A DNA stretch of 64,000 bases. Source: Polyodon spathula. Lineage: Eukaryota > Chordata > Actinopteri > Acipenseriformes > Polyodontidae. A model generated the notes under the pieces. That model saw nothing but the letters and a program-made list of their open reading frames with translations, ran no database searches and had not been told where the DNA came from. How positions within the stretch are numbered: the first letter of the stretch is position 1; the number at the start of each line of letters is the position of its first letter. The position numbers were made by a program, and so were the translations under genes. This document shows positions 34,641 to 48,620 of this stretch, piece by piece. The stretch covers positions 30,964,513 to 31,028,512 of the forward strand of contig NC_054552.1 of assembly GCF_017654505.1 (NCBI RefSeq), in the 5' to 3' direction.

Positions 34641-37600
34641 ACGCCTGCTTAGGAACACCTGTGCCCACTGGAATGCTTCAGTATATTTCTAACTTTTCTA
34701 TAAAGGACAGCAGTTCCTGCAATATGCGTTCCGTTATAATGATTGGGAGATTCTGATTCCACAGCCCCAGAAACTGACTCAGGGCAACATGACATTGATT
34801 GATAGTGCTGCTTTATTTTCTCCAACTGAGCTAACTGAAGACTATGTGGATGCACTGGGCTGGCCTGACTCCAACCCCGGCAATAACTAGAATGTGCAGG
34901 CACGTGTGTTCTGAAAGATCACACTTATTGTGTTCCACGCTGTGGCTCCTGGTTACATCTTCCTGTGGAGAATTCTTTTGAGTGTTCTCCTTCATAAATA
35001 GTATGCTTTAGTTCTGGTGAAAAGCGCTTGCTCTGGGCTTACAATACATTACAGATTACAAAAACAGCTTACTGTATCTCGAGTTTGTAGAATTCCTACT
35101 AAACTTAAAGGTAAGTATGTATTGATCAGGAACATGTGGACTTTTCCTTAGGGGCTACAGTGCTAAAACTGTACACTGTATTAAAGCAGCTGTACTCACG
35201 TCACCTCTTTTCAGTTCTTTCCAGCATTGTGTTTTGCACGTTCCCTGTTATTTACAATCACTTCCACCTAGAATATCTATTTTATACCATGCACTTAGCC
35301 CACAATTGTGTCATTATGAGGATGGAACACCATATAATAACGTTAGTCCAACAATAACAATGTAACAGATAATTTCCTAATTGATCCCTTAATTAATATT
35401 ACATTAATATGAAGTAAACATTGAGTAATGATGAATTCATAACCGGATCATGGTTTAATATAAGCATTTGTGAAATACACATTTTATTAATTCATTCAAT
35501 TGTAATTTGTTATACAAGTACATTGCTACTTATGTTAGTCATAAATACACATTCGACCCAAGATTCCTCATGAATGTATGAAATATTAAACAATACATAC
35601 TGTTCAGGTGATCAAAGAGCAAACTCATTTTTAATGAAGTACCATTCATTTATTTGCAGTTTAGTTTGAAATACCAGCCTTGCCTGAACCAAGTAAAATG
35701 TATTTCTATAAAGAAACCACCAAAGATTACTAATCATTTTACACTAGAGTCAAACCATTGCCTCTTCTGGGACTTCATTGTTATCAATAAAAAAAATACA
35801 TTACAAAATAAGCATATAGATGATGAAAACCAGTTTCAGAAAGTGTTTATTAATTGTGCTACTGTACTAGGAAATATAAACCCCAAGAGCATTAGTCATC
35901 CAATCACAATGCTCTCAGCCTGTGCTTTCTTCCTAAGCTGCAAGAGCTCTGATTGGATGCTGGACACCTTGCTTTTAAACTGAACACTGAGCTCATTGAA
36001 GGGGTGGTGCGGGTCGGGAGCAGGTCGCTGGCAGGTGTGAACTATCAGCACTCTGGAGGCTGGTTTCCTGTCACTTGTTGAATCACCTGCCAGTGAGTGT
36101 CAGCAATCCTTTCAACCTACGCAGGGTAGAGTTACCAGACTAGCTCATCAACAATAATGCACTTCTCATGGGTGTCTGGGAAATGAAGTGTACGGAAACT
36201 GGGGGAGTCTGACAGGCGGCCCTGAACTCCATGTGCCACCATGAGCTATCCATCTTTAGACCTGAGTTGAAAATGTGGCTTATAGCAGTGAGGGTGGACA
36301 CTGAGGTTAGAATTATTGAAGGGTTCTAGAATGTACAGTATAGCACTCTCCTTAAGCACACCTGCCTGTGTAAAACCTTTTTCAAAATAGTGACATTTGT
36401 ATTGTATAAAGATCCAGATCTTGTTGCTGTGTTAGTATAAAAACATTTCACATTTTGGAATGAGGAAAGGCTATTTGTTCCATCAAGGTCTGTCCCTTAT
36501 TACCACACCATTGTCCCCTACTGGGGGAGGGGATCTCATTTAAAAGTACAGAATCTAGTCTTTTATAATGTTATAGATGCTGCTACATCTCCTGCATTTT
36601 GCTATTTGCAAATTAGAAAGGAAATTATGCAAGCAAGGTCTTTAATGGCTTTCAACCTGTGTGGATTGTACTTTTGTTGTAACCATTGTCTGCTGCAGCT
36701 GTCAGATAATAATAGCATTGAAACTAATTACACATAATAGTACGTTTACGAAAAAACTAAAAAGCACATTCATTAAGAGAGCAAGAACAGATCTGATTGC
36801 CTGGTCTCCGTTACGAATGGTGGTCAGTGAGTTATGGTTATGGACAATGCACTGCAAAACTGTGCAAGCAGCCTGAACAGTAAAAGCACAATGAAGCTGA
36901 TTTCTTTCTCAAGGCCTGGATGATGCCAACATGTTTCTTAGAGAGTGAATAAAAACAAAGCAAGATTGGAGCAGCTGTGTAGACTCTTCAAGCTCAAAGA
37001 CTGAGTCACTCTGAGTCTGACGATCTCGGCTTCTGTGATCCCACTTTACATTTCAGGAGTTTTGGGAATTTGAAGAACTTTGAATCTGCCCAAGTGGAGG
37101 CTGGAGCTGTCACTATGTGTTCATGTGATGTTTAATGTTCTTAGTAAAGACAATACCCTGAATCACCACTATCATACCCTGAATCACCCCCCCATTGCAC
37201 ACTGCAGGGACAGTCTGACAGAAGCATTCATTGAGAGCTGGACACACGACCCCCACCCTCGTTAGAACACTGTCCTTGAGGCAGCAGGAACTGCGACTGC
37301 AATAACATTGTAAATATTGAACTAATGAAATGTAATTGATAGCTGTGTCACTGTATACCCTTCCAGAGGGAAACAAAAAGAGAGTTCCATTGAGGGCAGA
37401 GGATACAATCTATTATTACTGTATTAAAAAATAATGTTTGTGTTTGTGGCAGCAACTTTGTAATACAGAGTTCACTACAATATAAAAATTGCTGATTCTA
37501 ATATCTGAATTGTCCTTGTTTTTAATTTGATGATTTTCAGATCCCCAGCTCTATACAGAATTGATTTTGCTGTCTCTCAGATTCCCAGCAATGAGTAAGT

Positions 37601-38335
37601 GCCTCACGTATTGTATTTCTACCAGGAACAAAAATGGCACTATATAATAAATGAAACATCAATAGAAATATGTGTTTATTGTCTAATTTCACAGTGCTTA
37701 CCTTTTCATTGGCCCAGGGTTATAAAGTCAATGAACACTTGTGTTAGCCAGCAGTCATACATCATTGAGGAAGATAGCCCTGGGGGAATCAGCAGCCTTT
37801 CTCTTTTATTTATTAGAGTAGCAACGCTTTCATTTGCTAGCTTTTAAAAATCCCATTTCTGCGCCACATAGGAGGGAGATAAAAGGGATGAACTAGCGTT
37901 GAGCAGAGAGAGCTGTTGCTGTGCACAGCAGACCGATGTGCTGCCTAATGGAAATGGAAAACAACCACAGCAGAAATGCTTGTGATTTTGCCACTATTGC
38001 ACTGATATGCTATAGAGTGTCTATGATTTTAATTCAAGCCTTTCTGAACGTTGTGGCCGTACAGTAGCAGCTGGTTTAGTGTTATTTAGTAAGGGAAATG
38101 TTGGGTATGTTGCGGTTCATTCAGACTACAGATTTTATAGTAAATTTTGCTGCATTTACTACATAAGTTTCAAACTCTTCCACGAAACAAACAATTACTG
38201 TGCTGGATTACAGAGATATTTAAACCTGTATAATATACAATATAATCAGATTGTTTTTGTCAGCTAATCCAAATGAAGAAATGCATTTATGTGGCATTAA
38301 TGATACACAAACTAAATCTCATTGGGGATAGTAAA

Positions 38336-38565
<230 letters not shown>

Positions 38566-38951
38566 CTTATGCTATAATAATGTCATAACTCTGCTGAACT
38601 TTATGGTTCCTTCTTGCCCCTACGGCTCATGAGATGAAAGTCTTATTTCGGGAGAGACACGGTTCAAGTGTTGATATTAACGTAACAGTATTTGTATAGA
38701 TTTATGCTGCTTGAACATTCGATTGCCAATTCAAGACCCACGCCCATAAACACACTTTTCACCCATAAGGGCCAGGCTAGTATAATACTGTGTTCTAATT
38801 GAGGTCTCATGTCGGTAGTGCATTCCCATAATTACTGATGTCTTTTGTAAATGGGCTAAAAACATAATGAATACTGCACCCACCTTTCTTCAATAAAGAT
38901 TATAACAAACTGTGGGTGATGAAGAAAAGAAAGTTGAAATGGTTAAACCTT

Positions 38952-38952
38952 A

Positions 38953-39008
<56 letters not shown>
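38952..39008. repeat. (ATT)n microsatellite
   Basis: About 19 pure ATT units. Confidence 0.95.
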
Positions 39009-39423
39009 GAGTATTATACATCTGAAAGTATCAAAAGCTGCCATAAGAAATCTACCAACATGCACACTGTAACACTGTGAGCAATTAGTTCACTCTGTCT
39101 GGACAGAATACTGGGTGAGAACCGTCCTGGGTTACTGTTCACCCAGTCTGGACAGAATACCGAGGTGGGGATAAGCCTGACGAGGCGAGGAGACGTGCAT
39201 AACACAAGCTCTTGTTACATTTCAAGACGAAGGGAGCTGTGTGGAACCACAAGGGAGCTGCCAGGCAGCCTCCCTGCTGCTCTCTCTAACGGCTTGCCTG
39301 CCTCACAGCACAGACAGTGCTGGCTACTGTCATTCCATGAGCTGAGCACATGGCAGGGTCAAGCGAAACCAGACAATGATTCCATGATGTTAAATAAAAT
39401 ATCTAAATTATATTTATGTAGTT

Positions 39424-39496
39424 TATTTAAATGTTCAATTAGGTCTCAATCCTAAAATTCTAGGTGATGATAAACTTTTGGCTACAGCTGTACATA
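39424..39496. mobile_element. Tc1/mariner-like terminal fragment
   Basis: CTCAATCCTAAAATTCTAGG followed by TGATG and AACTTTTGGCTACAGCTGTA resembles the end of the element at 40012-40378. Only one terminus is visible. Confidence 0.5.
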
Positions 39497-40011
39497 GTAT
39501 GGGCATACTGGTAAACCGAAAAATGACTGGTTTGCTGTTGTATGCTGTTATACTGAGCAGTACAGACTGTTGTCTGAATGTACCAATTTACCAACCCACA
39601 CACACTGCATGCAATCCTCATGCCCCATGTGTCTCTCTCTGTCTAAGTGTTTATTGCTCTCTGCTTCTCTCCCCAGATCTCTCTCTCTAGAATGCAATCA
39701 CACAGCTCTGAGAAACGGAGCCGATGTAAAGGGGAGCAGAGGGGATGGTTGGGGGTGTTCTGTAATAAAAACGATGGATGGAGCTCTGTTCTGTCCCACT
39801 GGAGACACTATAGGCTCCCACCGTCTCAATGAAACAGATAAATCTGGGGCTGCAGCAGGACCCAGACAGTTATAGATTAGCTATAAACAAGTAAACAAAC
39901 TTTCAAAGATTTTATGCTATAGTGTATGAAGTGTTTCTCCAGGGACAAATACTGTTAATCTATGCTCTGATTACTGAGAATGAAATAGCAGCAATGATAA
40001 TATAGTACAGT

Positions 40012-40378
40012 TGCACCTACAGTTTGGCATCACCCTATAGAATGAACTAATTGTGCTTCATAAAGTCGAATGAAACCCGTTGAATGATGTTACGTTAACA
40101 TATTGCATTACATACCGCTTTGCAGTTTTTCATATACTTACTGAAAAACTGACAAAAAATGAAAAATGTGACATTTCGAAATCTAACATGAAATACCGTA
40201 CTACTATTATGGCTTCTGGTAGACTTGTGTAATACCATTTTGTAGTTTCTTTGATTGCATGATTTTAAACAAAAGATCAGAATTATTTTCGTATAGTTAT
40301 TTTTTTTTTTTTAATGATCTCTCAATCCTAAAATTCTAGGTGATGCAAAGCTTCTGGCCATTGCTGTCCACTGCAGTT
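40012..40378. mobile_element. Non-autonomous Tc1-like element (MITE)
   Basis: The left end, ACAGTTGCACCTACAGTTTG then GCATCACC, is an imperfect inverted match of the right end, GGTGATGCAAAGCTTCTGGCC then ATTGCTGT. There is no transposase frame. The right terminus also occurs at 39424-39496, which supports a dispersed family. Confidence 0.6.
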
Positions 40379-41520
40379 AAGCAGTAGTACGTGTACCGGT
40401 ACTGCTTTGTGTTGTGTGTGTTCTCATTTACAAGCTGCACTTAATCCAGGTGTTATTGACTGTCTGCACCAAAGAGACTGATTACTTTTCACTTCTCCTG
40501 AGTCTTTCAATTATTAATGAATTCAATATCCGCCTCCAGCCTCCTGGATGGAGTTTTGGACCACTATAGATCTCACCAACAAATCTACTTCCACGACCCG
40601 CGACAATCTAATTTGCTGAAGCCTCAATTAAAACCCTGTGTCTGTTCCCTCCATAGAGCTGAGTAAGTGTGCCTCATGCAGAGGCTGTACACTGGGTACA
40701 GTATAAAGGCATGCTTTATACCTTCAATTTGCATCATATTCTGTTGCATCTTTACTAAGTTATGTTATGTGCTCTTATCATCATTTATGCTCTTGTGGAC
40801 TTTTGACATGTTGATTAAAGTCACAAGAGTGTTTTACTTGTGGGTTTCAAGGTAGAATTCCTTTAATAGCTATAAATATTACCACTAGGGGTGTGCACCT
40901 GTAATTACTCCCCCCCTGAGAGTTTATTAGATATTTGCCAATTCCAGTCTTTCACAAAGTCTCAGATTTCTCAAAGGCTGCTCCCCAAAAGTAAATTAAT
41001 AATAGAATTTATAGTGCAATTTGTTCTGTTTTATTTTAAATCTGTCAACTTGATAAGCCGGAACGTTTATCAGAGAAAACTGATTTTTTTTGTTCTTCTT
41101 GTTTATTAAATTAGACACACGATTGCTTATGACTCAAAACGCCACTACTGCCTCCACCCCAGCTGGATTGAATAAGTGTCAGCAGAATCATTTCCCAGAA
41201 GACATTGCTACTGCGCAGAAGCAAAGGAAAGGAATCCAGTTCTTTAGCTCACAGGACTTGAGATATTGATTCAGTTCTTCAGTTTAATCTCGATCTTTGG
41301 CCTGACACTAAACACTCCCAATAGACAATGTTGGCATAGCCGCAGTCTTCATTTTATTAAGAGGAACATCCACTCTGTATTTGTAAGCCATGATGAGCTT
41401 AGAGTTACTGTATCAGGCTTCCCTTGCTACTGACTTGTTTGTAAATCTGCTAACATCATTTTGAGTGCTGAAAAATACTAGTGAATGCTTCTTTAAACAC
41501 TTAATTATACTACCAGCCAT

Positions 41521-41612
41521 ATGCCCAGCTCTAACCACTAGTCCATACTTCCTGCTACTCCCCCTACTCTAACCACTAGACCCTCTTCCTCCCAGTCCCT
41601 CTGCTTTAACAA
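41521..41612 (-). repeat. Short 38-bp SINE-head minisatellite
   Basis: Two to three diverged units with CTCTAACCACTAG then TCCCAGTCCCTCTGC, the complement of the units at 45678-46372. Confidence 0.7.
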
Positions 41613-42049
41613 ATGAGCTCCAGATCACCAAGCACAAGTCATTAAGCACTTGGTCAGCTTTCTTATTACCTGCTTATAATAAAACGCTGTGCGGTGATCA
41701 GGAGCCAAGCTCCCTATGATTCTGCCAATATGAAAAGGAACAGACAAGTCCCGAAGGGTTAATTCTCTGTTTATACAGAGACCCATTCTTGCAATACAAA
41801 TGAAGAGATGCTCAGTCAATCAATTCCACTCTGCTTTATTTATTCTGACTCTCAGTAACCTGTGAAAATGATTAAAGGGAGAGGCACGGAAGCAAATGAT
41901 TACATTTTTTTTAATTAACTCCTTAATGTATGAACAAATGCTTAAAGCCTCCACCCACAATACCTCGCTCTCAAATCATAAGGAATGAAGGAATGGGATA
42001 AGGGGGTTTATCACTGTTTGAAAATATTACATAAGTAAAAGGAGTTCTA

Positions 42050-42290
42050 CACTGCAGCCCAGCACTCTAACCAATGAGCCACTCAAACCCACTACCTTCC
42101 ACACTGCAGCCCAGCACTCTAACCACTGAGCCACTCAAACCCACTGCCTTCCACACTGCAGCCCAGCACTCTAACCACTGAGCCACTCAAACCCACTGCC
42201 TTCCACACTGCAGCCCAGCACTCTAACCAATGAACCACTCAAACCCACTACCTTCCACACTGCAGACCAGCGCTCTGACCTCTGATCTAT
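42050..42290 (-). repeat. 52-bp minisatellite, about 4.5 copies
   Basis: The unit contains CTCTAACCACTGAGCCACTC and AAACCCACTGCCTTCCACAC. On the minus strand it reads TGGCTCAGTGGTTAGAG, a perfect match to the Pol III A box (TRGCNNAGYNGG). It is the same unit length as the 23.5-kb array and clearly related to it. Confidence 0.9.
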
Positions 42291-43044
42291 TTAGAGAATT
42301 GTACTTTCACCCTGCAGACCGACACATAATCACGTAACTGTTTGTAATGTTAAGACCATCACTTTGTGTAATCTGGTGTTGATTCAGAATGAAAACATAT
42401 CAAAACTACAGGTAAGAGATATGCTGCTTTCTAGCAGTAGCTCAATCAGAGCAGTAAGCTGATCTCCCAAGACAATGGGATTCTACTTCCACCCTGTGGC
42501 GAAAGTGAGATATAACATGCTACATCACAAAACTGAACTATTCAGTAAAATGTTATAGATGATCATTCTACCAAATTAAAACCTAGCGGTGAATTAAATG
42601 AGATTGCTCCAATGCTACTCTCCAGTAGAGGGTAATTCTATCATTGCCTTGTCTTTACAATACCTACATACAGTAAATTAGTGACTGTCCAGAAAGTGAA
42701 TTTGCAAGCATGCTTGCATGTTCTTTTACAGCACCGTGGTGCACTGCATTACATATGTAAACAGAAGTGCACAGTAATGATCGATTATACAGTCACCCCC
42801 TGGCCTCAGTCAGGTCAAGCCAATCAATGGTTGGAAAAGCAGTTGTGGGAGTGCAAGAGTTGGAGTGGAGTTAAAAATAACAGCCGCGTCGTTCTAACGG
42901 CCTTGGACGAGTGACACCTCGACCACGTAAAGTTATCTGACCAGACATTATTAAAGTGTAAACCACCTGGTAACTTGTTCCCTAACAAACTATCAAATCA
43001 AGGGATTGATTTGTTTTAGTTTAGATAAAACACAAAAAGACTGA

Positions 43045-43046
<2 letters not shown>

Positions 43047-43129
<83 letters not shown>

Positions 43130-43142
43130 CACACACACACAC
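43047..43142. repeat. (AT)n(AC)n compound microsatellite
   Basis: About 70 bases of AT followed by about 22 bases of AC. Confidence 0.95.
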
Positions 43143-45677
43143 AGGTATATAGTTTTTGCACAAAAGAGCCAACATCCAAACATTTCGGTATGTTTAACAT
43201 ACTTGGAGGTACTTATAGGCTGTTAACGCCATGGCAACTACCCTCACTTATTGCTATTGGAATATATTGATGTGCTTGTGATGCCATGTACTACATAGTT
43301 AATGATGTAACGATCTACTGTTCCTTTCTATTTAAACCTTCAGGCATCATATATGTAATCTGAAAACCACAAACAGAATAAGACAATGAAACCCTTTCAG
43401 TTCTCCTCACAGCTTCACATTGGTTACTGCAGCTGAATATCACTAAATCTCACTGCATTATACAGCACCATGGGTATTAGTCTGACCTGGGGTTTGCTTA
43501 CAGCTGCTATAAGCAGGTATCAGTGGTAAGGATGTTTCCTTGGCAATATCAAAACTTTCATGTTGTCCTCAGCTCTGAATATGCATACTGCATTTTTACA
43601 AAGTCCACTTATCTGGAAGATTCAATGGGATTACAGAGAGCTCTGCTCCAACAGAGTTTTATTTATATCACCATCGAGAAGGGGTTGTGCAACAGGGTGC
43701 AAAAGCAATTCTTTCCTCTGTTACAGTCTTATACAATATTAACCCATTCATTCTGCCAAAGAGGGCGATCCAGCTTTGGAATATAATGGCTTAATGCAGT
43801 TTATATGGTAAATGTAATCATTTTTATCTAACACAAAGACATGACAAACCCTGATGCTTGCAGTGGAGCTGCTGCAAATATACTGGGATGCACTGTGGTT
43901 AAAATCACTTCCCTTTAAGATGTTATAATTTACCTTAATAGTTTTTTTTTTTTTTTTTTTTAATTCCGTAGTCCATATCGCCACCCGATGGCAAAATTCT
44001 GTTATTTTGTTTATTTTTTTTACAGGAATCCCGTTCCCAATAAATCCGTTTATTTTTTTCTTTCTTATATATGAGCTTATCATTTATCCAGTCAGACTGC
44101 TCCGGTAAAACATAACGTGTGCCAGCTGCCTCAAGTCACATACAATATCTGGGGATTGTCTAAACGTATTTATTTCTGTTAAAAATGGTCCCTGTTATTA
44201 CACAACACACTATCATCTCAGGATCACATCTCACCCCATCGTAGAGATAGTAGAGAAACAAACACAAGTACAGTATAATGTGTTGTAAAACCAAAGCATT
44301 CCATAAGACAACCTTACATCAGTCTCAGGATGCACTTAACGCAAGGAAATAACCGCTGCATTAGTCTTGTCAGGCCTAGTATAAATAATAAACACATTGG
44401 TGGCCACAAATTTCTATTTATTAATATTAAACTAACTGCAATTCCCAATTGGGTTTCAAATGCCTAATTTACCACATATGCATACTAATTAAAATGTACC
44501 AATTACCAAGTAGTTAGTTCTGTTCAATGCAGCTGTGCTGCTACAAACACTGTCAACATGCAGAGAAGCAGTTCAGAGATCAGTGAATGATGAAGATTGC
44601 CAGAGACTATTAATGAAGACCATTTACTCCTTTACATTATAAATAATGTATTTAGTCATAACAGATGTGCATGTTTATAAATGCATTCTGCAACGCATCA
44701 CTTAGTTCTATGAAGATTATATCTAAGCAGAAAACAGAAGGGATATAGCCTTGATAACAGCATTGAGAAATGAAGGACTGAAAGCAATGGCACATCTCTG
44801 ATATGTTTTTTATTGTAAAGCATGCTAAAAATATGGTCCCTTACAAGCAGATAGTAAACACTTGTTATAAGCATGGGAAAAGCATAGTAAACTAATGAAT
44901 TATTTGTCAAATTTCCAGTGTTAACTTCTACATGGTTATAGAGATATGAATTGCCATCTTATGCTTCAGCTAGAATGCTAATGCTATATGAGTACTGTAC
45001 CTGCTTATGATAAATAAATTGTAACAGTTATCATATTTTTTTTCATAGCAGTGTGCATATATTAAATGTGACATTTGAAATGTCACAAATCAATGCAAAA
45101 CGTACAACCTTAAGCACTAGATTCCGATATTTAGTGGGCTGAATTAAACTGGCATAACTAAAAATAACATTTATTAAATAAGCCTCACAAATACGTCACT
45201 TTTTTTTCTTCTTCTCATCCTGTATGTCAATGACATTTCAATAATTAGATCTCCCTTCACTCGTGGGCAGCCTCAGAAAAAAACAGATCTGAAACTGTTT
45301 GTTTTTAATAATCCTGAGTACAAGCAGTTCTCCAAATTAATTACGCTCTTTTACAGTTTCCACAAATAACAATCGTATGCCGAGTTTATGGAAATGTCAG
45401 GATAATGTTCTGTCTTATTAAATACGAGCTGGTATCGCAGGTGCAGGTAGTTTTTTAAAGCCAGCGGTTGCTAGCTTCTATTTGGTTTTTTTACCGTTTG
45501 GAAACAGCAACTTCTGACATTTTGGTTAACCTAGTGGAAGAACATCTTTCTGTGTAAATGTACTCAGTGTCTACAGATCGGTGATGAATTTAGTCTTTGT
45601 GGAAGATGAAGGACTGAGGGCAAGGATTTCCTATATATAAGTTCCTATATATAACAACACTGCACCATTGAAGGACA

Positions 45678-46372
45678 GAGAGGCAGTGTGTCCCAGTGGT
45701 TACAGGTGAGGGAATGGGAGGAATTGTGATATAGTGATTAAGGCTGAGGCACTGAGAGCAATGTGGTCTAGTGATTAGATATGAGGGTCTAATGGATTTT
45801 TCTAGTGGAGGCCGCATGGTCTAATGATTACAGCTGAGTTTGGGAGGCAGTGTGATCTAGTTGTTAGAGCTGTGAGACTGGGAGGCAGTGTGGATTAGTT
45901 GTTAGAGCTGTGAGACTGGTAGACAGTGTGGATTAGTTGTTAGAGCTGTGAGACTGGGAGGCAGTGTGGGTTAGTTATTAGAGCTGAGGGTCTGGGAGAC
46001 ACTGTGGATTAGTTGTTAGAGCTGTGAGACTGGGAGGCAGTGTGGATTAGTTGTTAGAGCTGTGGTACTGGTAGGCAGTGTGATCTAGTTGTTAGAGATG
46101 TGGGACTGGGAGGCAGTGTGGGTTAGTTGTTAGAGCTGTGAGACTGGGAGGCAGTGTGGGTTAGTTATTAGAGCTGAGGGTCTGGGAGACACTGTGGATT
46201 AGTTGTTAGAGCTGTGAGAGTGGGAGGCAGTGTGGGTTAGTTATTAGAGCTGAGGGTCTGGGAGGCAGAGTGGATTAGTTGTTAGAGCTGAGAGTCTGGG
46301 AGGTAGAGTGGATTAGTTGTTAGAGCTGTGAGACTGGGAGGCTGAGTGGTCTGATGTTTAGAGCAAACGGCA
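45678..46372 (+). repeat. 38-bp SINE-head minisatellite, about 18 copies
   Basis: Units such as GTGTGGATTAGTTGTTAGAG then CTGTGAGACTGGGAGGCA, fairly homogeneous in the middle and diverged at the edges. Ancestral-looking copies keep GTGGTCTAGTGATTAG, the A-box-like SINE head. Confidence 0.92.
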
Positions 46373-46499
46373 GCAGTGAGAGCACAGAATTCAAGCAACA
46401 AATATATTTTTTCTAAAAGTTTATTTATAGGTCAGCCACAGCATTTTGTTCAAATGTAGAGCTGTCTAAACCCATTACAAACATATTTAGTTTTATGTG

Positions 46500-46500
<1 letters not shown>

Positions 46501-46564
<64 letters not shown>
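46501..46564. repeat. (ATT)n microsatellite
   Basis: About 20 ATT units with one interruption. Confidence 0.95.
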
Positions 46565-46566
<2 letters not shown>

Positions 46567-47146
46567 TTTAACATGGCTAACAACAAAGAACTTTGCTCTA
46601 AATATCACTGTTGTCGGCTCCACTCAGATCCTTGCTTAGAAAGGTTTGTCCCAAGGGCATGAATTCCTTTTGCTCTGCTGAGGTCTATAATATGAGATGA
46701 AGATAACCAAGGAGCTTCCCGTGCATTCAGCAGTGAAAAAAAACAAAAACAGTCATCATCAGTAATTTGAGAAAGGTTGTTGTTAACCTGTTATGGCGTC
46801 GCTACATTACAATTAAAGCTTTAAGAGACACGTGGGTGACATTCGAACAAATGGAGGCAGCACAGAAGGTTGTCAGCAGTGGCAGGGATGGCATTCTATG
46901 GCCCGTAATTATATCATGATGACGCACAGGGACACCTGGAGAGCTAGCCAAGACCATGATCCAACCTGGTGGGACAGCCCAGCTTTCACAGGCACTGGCT
47001 GTTTATTTAAAGCACTAATTTCCAAAGAGGTCTGCTACCCTGTACTGGGGCAGAAGAGTGAATGTATTTAGAAGTAGCAGCTAGACCTTTGAAGTAGGCA
47101 AAGGCTTTTGATACGTGCTTGTTTCATTGAAAGATGCCCTAGCCCC

Positions 47147-47336
47147 ATTCTTAAGTTGGGAAGTGGAGATGTCTGTAAGGGGGACCCAGAGAGCACCACT
47201 CATTGGGCCAATGTTGTGGGGCTGCCTAGGGAACCTTTGAAGCAGAAATGTTTTGCTGTGAGACTACCCTATCCTCAAAGAGCTGAAAAGTCATGCTATT
47301 CATGCCCCTTTGATATCTATCTATCTATCTATCTAT

Positions 47337-47415
<79 letters not shown>

Positions 47416-47420
47416 ATACT

Positions 47421-47500
<80 letters not shown>

Positions 47501-47930
47501 TCAAAGGGGCATGAATAGCATGGCTTTTCAGCTCTTTGAGGATAGGGTAGTCTCACAGCAAAACATTTCTGCTGACAGACGGCCCGCTCTCGCCCACCAC
47601 GGACCGTGTAAAGGCCATGGAGATACTGTTTGAGGTGTTTGGGACGCCGGCCCTGCATATGGCCACCACCGCACTGTTGTCTCTGTACTCGTGCGGCATG
47701 ACCTCAGGGTTCGTAATCAGGAGCGGGGCAGGGGTATCTTACAGTTGCCCCATTCAGGAAGGGTACATTCTGCCCCACACTACGTCACGACTCGATATCG
47801 CAGGGCAGTTGCTGACAAATCACCTCCCGAAGCTCTTGGATGAGTGTGGCAGAACGTTCACTTATCAGGAGAGAAGGACCGTGTGGCACAGCAAAAGAGA
47901 GGTTTCATCAACATTATTATTTTATATATT
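47147..47930 (+). pseudogene. Actin-like (ACTL/ARP-type) gene remnant split by a palindrome
   Basis: Two pieces of an actin fold lie in order on the plus strand. The first (47147-47245) encodes ILKLGSGDVCKGD then ANVVGLPRE, matching the actin phosphate-1 loop and the segment after it (DNGSGMCKAG, SIVGRPR). The second (about 47562-47925) encodes [54 protein letters not shown] and SRLDIAGQLLTNHLPKLL, matching actin residues of about 100-200. The roughly 55-60 residues between them are missing and replaced by an inverted repeat with AT/GATA tracts. Similarity ends after about TVWHSKREV. No introns are seen, as in testis-type ACTL genes or retrocopies. Which actin-like subfamily it comes from is unclear. 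It cannot make a complete actin fold. Confidence 0.75.
47241..47573. repeat. Large palindrome with microsatellite loop
   Basis: Arms at 47241-47333 and 47481-47573 are reverse complements, with essentially one mismatch over about 80 non-microsatellite bases. The loop is (AT)n at 47338-47407 and (GATA)n at 47420-47501, with matching GATA/TATC pieces at the arm tips. Near-identity implies a recent inverted duplication. Confidence 0.9.
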
Positions 47931-48620
47931 ACAATGTTGGCCAAGCTATAGTGGTATTTATTTATCATAATCATAATGTTACCAATATACTAGAATCTGA
48001 CACACAACGATGGGAATTGTTTGGCTAGGTATAAAATACATATGTCTAAATTTTTTAATTATTTATTTTTTTCTAAAAAGAAAAATATTTTGGATAATTT
48101 AAACAAATGGCTCCACAGCTGATCCCCATTATTTCATGTATTATTTCATATACTTATTCATACCAGTAGGTTCTGTTTTATGTAAGCAAGTCTTGTGGGC
48201 GGACAACAGCATTATCAAATCAAATAAAAACAACAAAAGACAATGAAAATAGAACCGATTAAAACAGAAAAACAAACTAAAGAAACATATAAGCACTGTC
48301 TTACAAGAGGTTAATTGCTCAGGTAACACACTAACAATGATTAGTTGTTGTGCCTATAGGCAGCCTCATTACCACTGTATTGTGATTATCTTGATATTAT
48401 CAAGAAAGATAACTCCACTCTACAGATAGAAGAGACAGGTGGAAATAAATCAGTATCTGCAACACCCATAAAGATCACAGTGAAAGATCACTTCTCATAC
48501 ACGGCGCTAGATACTTACCAGTACAGTGTGTGTGGGTGTCAAAATGAACATGCAAGTGATTTCATTTGCGCACTAACTAAAAAAACTCAAAGATATGCTT
48601 CTAGTGTGGATGTGAGTCAT
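47931..48620. other. Intergenic, AT-rich
   Basis: AT-rich sequence, no gene or repeat family recognised. It includes the 3' flank of the minus-strand adaptor gene. Confidence 0.4.

Larger units (their letters stand above)
40379..45677. other. Intergenic; possible conserved non-coding patches
   Basis: No gene is recognised. It contains 38-bp and 52-bp minisatellite pieces (41521-41612, 42050-42290) and an (AT)n(AC)n tract at 43047-43142. Two long repeat-free, homeodomain-motif-rich stretches (about 44400-44580 and 45240-45450) could be conserved non-coding elements. That last point needs comparison with other species. Confidence 0.4.

Noticed and set aside
34498..34692. Repeat protein with CQSCHYTQGSRFMP units
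   Set aside because: It is the VNTR read in one frame.
35880..36110. Promoter from paired CCAAT boxes
   Set aside because: No TATA box, CpG island or downstream exon could be defined, so it was not listed as a feature.
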